Positions 60,275-64,000 of a stretch of 64,000 nt of DNA are shown in pieces. Below the pieces are notes generated by a model, which saw nothing but the letters and a program-made list of their open reading frames with translations, ran no database searches and was not told where the DNA came from. The translations under genes and the position numbers were made by a program. The stretch's first letter is position 1. Each line of letters begins with the position of its first letter. This DNA comes from Bacteriovoracaceae bacterium. GTDB taxonomy: Bacteria > Bdellovibrionota > Bacteriovoracia > Bacteriovoracales > Bacteriovoracaceae. The stretch is from contig JAEUWD010000048.1 in NCBI GenBank assembly GCA_016786485.1, positions 124,001 to 188,000 on the forward strand, written 5' to 3'.

Positions 60275-61626
60275 TGGCAGAAATAAAAAATTTTAAGAAA
60301 GTCTTAATTGCAAATCGTGGTGAAATCGCTGTTCGCGTGCAACGTAGTTGTCGTGAGCTCGGTATTGATACAGTGGCGGTACACTCCGATGCTGACAGTG
60401 GCTCTTTGCATGTCAAGGTAGCCGATGAGTCAGTATGTATTGGACCAGCAAAACCAAAATTAAGTTATTTAAATATCCCATCGATTTTATCGGCTGCGGA
60501 AATTACAGGTGCCGATGCCGTTCACCCTGGATATGGTTTCCTTTCTGAAAATGATGAATTCGCTAGAATGTGTCATAATTGGAATATTACTTTCATCGGG
60601 CCAAGTGTGGATTGTCTCGAAAAAATGGGTGATAAAATTGAGTCTAAAAAAATCGCTAAACAAGCGGGCGTACCAACTTTAGAGCCAATTTACATTTCTC
60701 AACTGAATAATGATGAAATCAAGGCACAAGTAAAAAAACTTGGCTACCCAATCTTGATAAAAGCTTCTGCTGGCGGCGGAGGTCGCGGTATGAGGAGGAT
60801 CGATCGCGACGAGGATTTATTAACTGCGATTATGACACTACAAGAAGAAGCTAAGGCAGCATTTGGTGATGGTACTTTGTTTATTGAAAAATATATTACT
60901 GAGCCACGACACATAGAAGTTCAAATTTTAGCTGATAAGCATGGTAATGTTATCCATTTAGGAGAACGTGATTGTTCTATTCAACGCCGATTCCAAAAAA
61001 TTATAGAAGAATCCCCTTCACCTGTTTTAAGTGAAGAAACTCGTGAAGATATTTGCAATGCCGCTGTCCGTTTAGCAAAGTTTGTGAATTACGATTCTGT
61101 TGGCACAGTCGAATTTCTTTATGATCAAGAACAAAAGAAGTTCTATTTCATGGAAATGAATACCAGAATTCAGGTCGAGCATCCTGTGACAGAGCAAAGA
61201 ACAGGTGTAGATCTTATTAGTGAGCAAATAAGAGTTGCACAAGGCCATAAACTCACACTGAAGCAATCTGATATTAAGTTTGATGGTCATGTTATCGAAT
61301 TTAGAATTTGTGCTGAAGATCCTGAAACTCAATTGCCTTGCGCGGGTACGATTTCTCACTATCATCGACCTGCTGGCTTGGGGATTAGAGTCGATGATTT
61401 TATTTATAGCGGTTATACGGTGTTACCGTACTATGACTCTATGATTAGTAAAATTATTGTAAAAGCACCTAATCGTGATCAAGCCCTGATTAGATCTTGT
61501 CGTGCACTGGGTGAAACAGTCGTTAGCGGCATTAAAACTAACCTGACATTACATACAAAAATCCTCAACCACCCAGATTTTAAAAGCAATAATTTCTCTA
61601 CCAGTTTTTTATCAAAAAAAATCTGA
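60274..61626 (+). CDS. accC: AccC, biotin carboxylase
   Basis: ATP-dependent carboxylation of biotin on AccB. KVLIANRGEIAVRVQRSCRELGI, HPGYGFLSEN, the ATP-grasp glycine loop KASAGGGGRGMRRI, GERDCSIQRRFQKIIEE and MEMNTRIQVEHPVTE are all canonical. 450 aa is normal. The carboxyltransferase genes accA/accD are not in the window. Confidence 0.97.
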   Translation: MAEIKNFKKVLIANRGEIAVRVQRSCRELGIDTVAVHSDADSGSLHVKVADESVCIGPAKPKLSYLNIPSILSAAEITGADAVHPGYGFLSENDEFARMCHNWNITFIGPSVDCLEKMGDKIESKKIAKQAGVPTLEPIYISQLNNDEIKAQVKKLGYPILIKASAGGGGRGMRRIDRDEDLLTAIMTLQEEAKAAFGDGTLFIEKYITEPRHIEVQILADKHGNVIHLGERDCSIQRRFQKIIEESPSPVLSEETREDICNAAVRLAKFVNYDSVGTVEFLYDQEQKKFYFMEMNTRIQVEHPVTEQRTGVDLISEQIRVAQGHKLTLKQSDIKFDGHVIEFRICAEDPETQLPCAGTISHYHRPAGLGIRVDDFIYSGYTVLPYYDSMISKIIVKAPNRDQALIRSCRALGETVVSGIKTNLTLHTKILNHPDFKSNNFSTSFLSKKI

Positions 61627-61642
61627 TAAAATTATCTATATT

Positions 61643-62953
61643 ATGGAAAAGATTGAAGAAGTTCGAAAACTTATAGTTCCGAAGTTATACGAAAAAGCAT
61701 ATCAAAAATGCCAAGAAAATATTCATTCCGACACGGAAGATCTGGAAGAGTTTCTTGAGATTGCATTAACCATAGAATTAAAATTAAAAAAGCCGGTCAA
61801 TATCGAAAATTTCAAAAAACTAGTGACGCTTCAAAAAATTAGTCAAAAACAAACCAGTATAAAAAAAATCTTCGAAGCGACCTTAAAAGAAAGCAAAACC
61901 AACAAGCGTCATATTTACGAATTATATTTAAATCACTTACGCGATAACGGCGAGTTTAATAATTATTTACACTATCTTGGTGAATATTTTGATTATTTAC
62001 TGAAAATCAAAAATCATGATCAAGTTTTCGTTTGGTTTGAAAAATTAGAAGCTAATCAAGTTAATCTTAAATTACTTGAGCAATATTTTGTCGCCATTTT
62101 TCGCAGCTCTGATGAAGTTCGTCTCGAAAAAGCTTATAAGTTGCTGGGCAAATTAAAAATAACAAAAAAGGAATTAACTGTTTTCTATAACAATTTACTC
62201 GCTTTTAATCATGTTTATATTAACGCGAAAGCAGAGTTTGATTTTTTCCATAATAAGATATCAGCACTCAACAACGGAGTGTCGAAACGTGATTTAATGG
62301 AGCTGATGATTGTTTATCCTGATGATTTAGAAATTATTAAGTTACTAAAAAAGCATTTTAATAAGGTGGCTGCGATTCAAGAATATGAAAAAAAATTTAA
62401 GCGAGCTTCCCGTTATACGGCCGAAGAAGAAGTACGTATACCAGATGAAATACAAAAGCCGAAAGCACACACTGTAAATCGTAGTAAGTTTTTTAATGCT
62501 TTAGATTTTGACACAACTGATATTCATGAGCTTAAAAATAAAATTGAAAGCATGATCATGGACATAAACCTCGAGCATGAAAAAATGTCTCGTTACATTT
62601 TGAATTTCTTAAAAGAAATGCGCTCGACAATTTCGATAGAAAAATATATCGGATTCTTAAAGCTAAATAAACTGGTGAGTGCTTCAACCTTTAAGGAGTT
62701 GGTTTTTATACAAATCGAAAATCTTATTGATGTTCGAAAATATTATGATGCCCTTAGTGCTATCGAAGAAATCACTAAAACGTACCCTATGAATGAAAAT
62801 GAAAAGCTCGGTTTTGATTATCTACAAGCAGAAGTTTATCGTAACCTTAATGAAAAAGAAAAAGCCTTCGACCTTTATAATAAAATCAAAAAGAAAAAAA
62901 CGAAGTACCGTTTATTAGATGAAAGGATAAGAGAGCTTGAGTCAAATAAATAA
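61643..62953 (+). CDS. Helical-repeat protein of unknown function
   Basis: 436 aa, no signal peptide or membrane helix, rich in Lys, Leu, Glu and Asn. The whole length is predicted helical, with TPR-like pairs near the C-terminus (VRKYYDALSAIEEITKTYP, then EVYRNLNEKEKAFDLYNKI). No catalytic motif is seen. It follows accC by 16 bases; the next gene starts inside its last 17 bases. It could be a cytoplasmic scaffold for the envelope protein that follows, which is a guess. Confidence 0.65.
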   Translation: MEKIEEVRKLIVPKLYEKAYQKCQENIHSDTEDLEEFLEIALTIELKLKKPVNIENFKKLVTLQKISQKQTSIKKIFEATLKESKTNKRHIYELYLNHLRDNGEFNNYLHYLGEYFDYLLKIKNHDQVFVWFEKLEANQVNLKLLEQYFVAIFRSSDEVRLEKAYKLLGKLKITKKELTVFYNNLLAFNHVYINAKAEFDFFHNKISALNNGVSKRDLMELMIVYPDDLEIIKLLKKHFNKVAAIQEYEKKFKRASRYTAEEEVRIPDEIQKPKAHTVNRSKFFNALDFDTTDIHELKNKIESMIMDINLEHEKMSRYILNFLKEMRSTISIEKYIGFLKLNKLVSASTFKELVFIQIENLIDVRKYYDALSAIEEITKTYPMNENEKLGFDYLQAEVYRNLNEKEKAFDLYNKIKKKKTKYRLLDERIRELESNK

Positions 62954-64000
62954 AGTTCTCTATGTTTTTTTACTCTCAATTGCGATTCTTTTGTTTCTCA
63001 TATGGCGCGTAATACATTCACAACAATTTGCTAAAATTCTTGTCAATAATACAAAAAAACATATAGCTGCACAAATCTCACCCGATTTAGATTTCGAAAA
63101 AGTAAGTCTGGAATTCTTTCCTCCTGGTGCTCGTATCCATAACGTGAAGTTTGCTTATAAAAGTAAAGATAATCTAGATATTTCAGTTTATTCAGCGAGC
63201 CTGGTTTTTTCATTTAATATGTTCGATGCGTTTAATAACAAAATTTCATTTAAAGAGATTATGCTTGAAGATGGAATAATTGATGTTCGTTATGAATCAC
63301 CAGAAACAGAATCTGAATTATCTTTTGACCAGATGTGGAAGACAATTGATGATTTGCCCGTGCACATCAAGGCGGTCAGACTAAAAAATCAGCTCGTAAA
63401 ATTCAACGAGTCGCGGGTAGATGTTAATAATTTTAAACTTGGCATCGATAAAAAGAATTTTGATGCGCTAGTAGATATTGAAAATATTTATGATCCTAAT
63501 CTAAAAATCATCACCAAGGAATCAGGCATCGATGTGGTGAAAGGTCATCTCGTTTTAAATCGTACGGAGCTTGTTTTTGGTGGGGTATCAGTTACACATA
63601 ATTTTTCAGAAGCAGTTGTGTATGGAAAAATTATGGATGTCTATAAAAATCCTGTCCCTAAAATAGATGTTAAGTTTAAGGTCTACCTGCCATCGATAAA
63701 TTATCTAACTGATAAATACATCGGGCTGGTATTTAAGAATGGTTTCATTGAAGCCAGTGCTGAGATTGATTCAGGACTTTTAGAAAAAACGAAAGTCCAA
63801 GCGCATTTCACTGATTTAGATACTAACTATTTTCATGCCACGAGCTTAGATGCTAAAGTGAGCATCAATAATAAAATCTTGACCGTAAAAGATGGAAAGC
63901 TTGAATATCGTGATTCAAAGCTTGATCAGTTAAGTGATTTGGTTCTCTATAATTTTCGAGCAAATAAATTCGAAGATTTTAATGCCAGTTTTTATGCTAA
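62937..64000 (+). CDS. AsmA/TamB-like envelope protein, 3' end outside the window
   Basis: A frame open to the right edge begins with TTG at 62937, overlapping the preceding gene, with AAGGAT upstream. 354 codons are visible. A membrane helix at about 7-24 is followed by a periplasmic beta-rich chain: ISPDLDFEKVSLEFFPPGARI, then FKEIMLEDGIIDVRYE. This is the N-terminal pattern of AsmA/DUF3971-type proteins, which bridge inner and outer membrane for lipid traffic. The family call rests on this pattern and topology; the end is missing. Confidence 0.65.
   Translation, partial: MSQINKVLYVFLLSIAILLFLIWRVIHSQQFAKILVNNTKKHIAAQISPDLDFEKVSLEFFPPGARIHNVKFAYKSKDNLDISVYSASLVFSFNMFDAFNNKISFKEIMLEDGIIDVRYESPETESELSFDQMWKTIDDLPVHIKAVRLKNQLVKFNESRVDVNNFKLGIDKKNFDALVDIENIYDPNLKIITKESGIDVVKGHLVLNRTELVFGGVSVTHNFSEAVVYGKIMDVYKNPVPKIDVKFKVYLPSINYLTDKYIGLVFKNGFIEASAEIDSGLLEKTKVQAHFTDLDTNYFHATSLDAKVSINNKILTVKDGKLEYRDSKLDQLSDLVLYNFRANKFEDFNASFYA

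Noticed and set aside
1-64000. tRNA, rRNA, CRISPR, IS elements, prophage or att sites
   Set aside because: All gaps are under about 215 bases and were read through; none shows cloverleaf sequences, regular spaced repeats, transposase genes or terminal inverted repeats.

Overview
The window reads as chromosomal DNA of a low-GC (by eye about 36-38 % G+C), Gram-negative, flagellated and piliated bacterium. Divergent division genes, the MutS2/NFACT pair, the Bat operon and a Myxococcus-like pil gene order point to the Bdellovibrionota, most plausibly Bacteriovoracales (Bacteriovorax/Peredibacter/Halobacteriovorax type). This placement is an inference from gene content, not from a marker phylogeny. 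Coding density is very high. No gap exceeds about 215 bases, many genes overlap by 1-70 bases, and I see no tRNA, rRNA, IS element, prophage or CRISPR.

Layout. (1) 1-6.8 kb: dcw cluster on +: C-terminus of an upstream gene (FtsW by position), murG, murC, murB, a very divergent ftsQ-like gene, ftsA, ftsZ. (2) 6.8-12.1 kb: RNase J and uridine kinase on -, then prmA, rsmE, an RDD membrane protein and the heptose-1-P adenylyltransferase on +. (3) 12.1-14.7 kb: a flagellin gene with a good sigma-28 promoter and a terminator, a candidate small RNA, a PilZ protein and an LpxH-like hydrolase. (4) 14.7-25.8 kb: a long - strand run read fliD, fliS, fliT-like, Maf-like, GT9-like, a 43-aa protein, GT9, a 130-aa protein, histidine kinase, response regulator, nadK, recN. 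It looks like flagellar filament assembly plus flagellin glycosylation with a two-component pair. (5) 26-36.3 kb: mixed housekeeping: a membrane protein, a small protein, cysQ, nth, rlmE-like, a transpeptidase, lepB, mutS2, an RqcH/NFACT-like gene and a secreted protein. (6) 36.3-45 kb: MoxR, DUF58, BatA, BatB-BatC fusion, BatD, ribF and an aroE-like gene. (7) 45-57.8 kb: type IV pilus genes pilB, pilT, pilC, pilA, a reversed TM/TPR gene, an ABC ATPase and permease, pilD, pilM, pilN, pilO, pilP, pilQ. (8) 57.8-64 kb: a TPR protein, aroQ, efp, accB, accC, a helical-repeat protein and an AsmA/TamB-like gene running off the window.

How the genes work together. The two ends serve envelope growth and division: murein precursors and FtsA/FtsZ on the left, fatty-acid initiation (AccB/AccC) on the right. 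The middle holds two motility machines. The flagellar genes are split into a sigma-28-driven flagellin transcript and the long fliD operon. The pilus genes follow the Myxococcus xanthus pilB-to-pilQ order with pilS/pilR missing. The most interesting points are: mutS2 and an RqcH-like gene (both ribosome-quality-control families) diverging from overlapping start codons; a split Maf/GT9 flagellin-modification set with an unannotated 43-aa protein; two candidate small RNAs ending in intrinsic terminators; and a direct repeat plus inverted repeat in the pilA leader.
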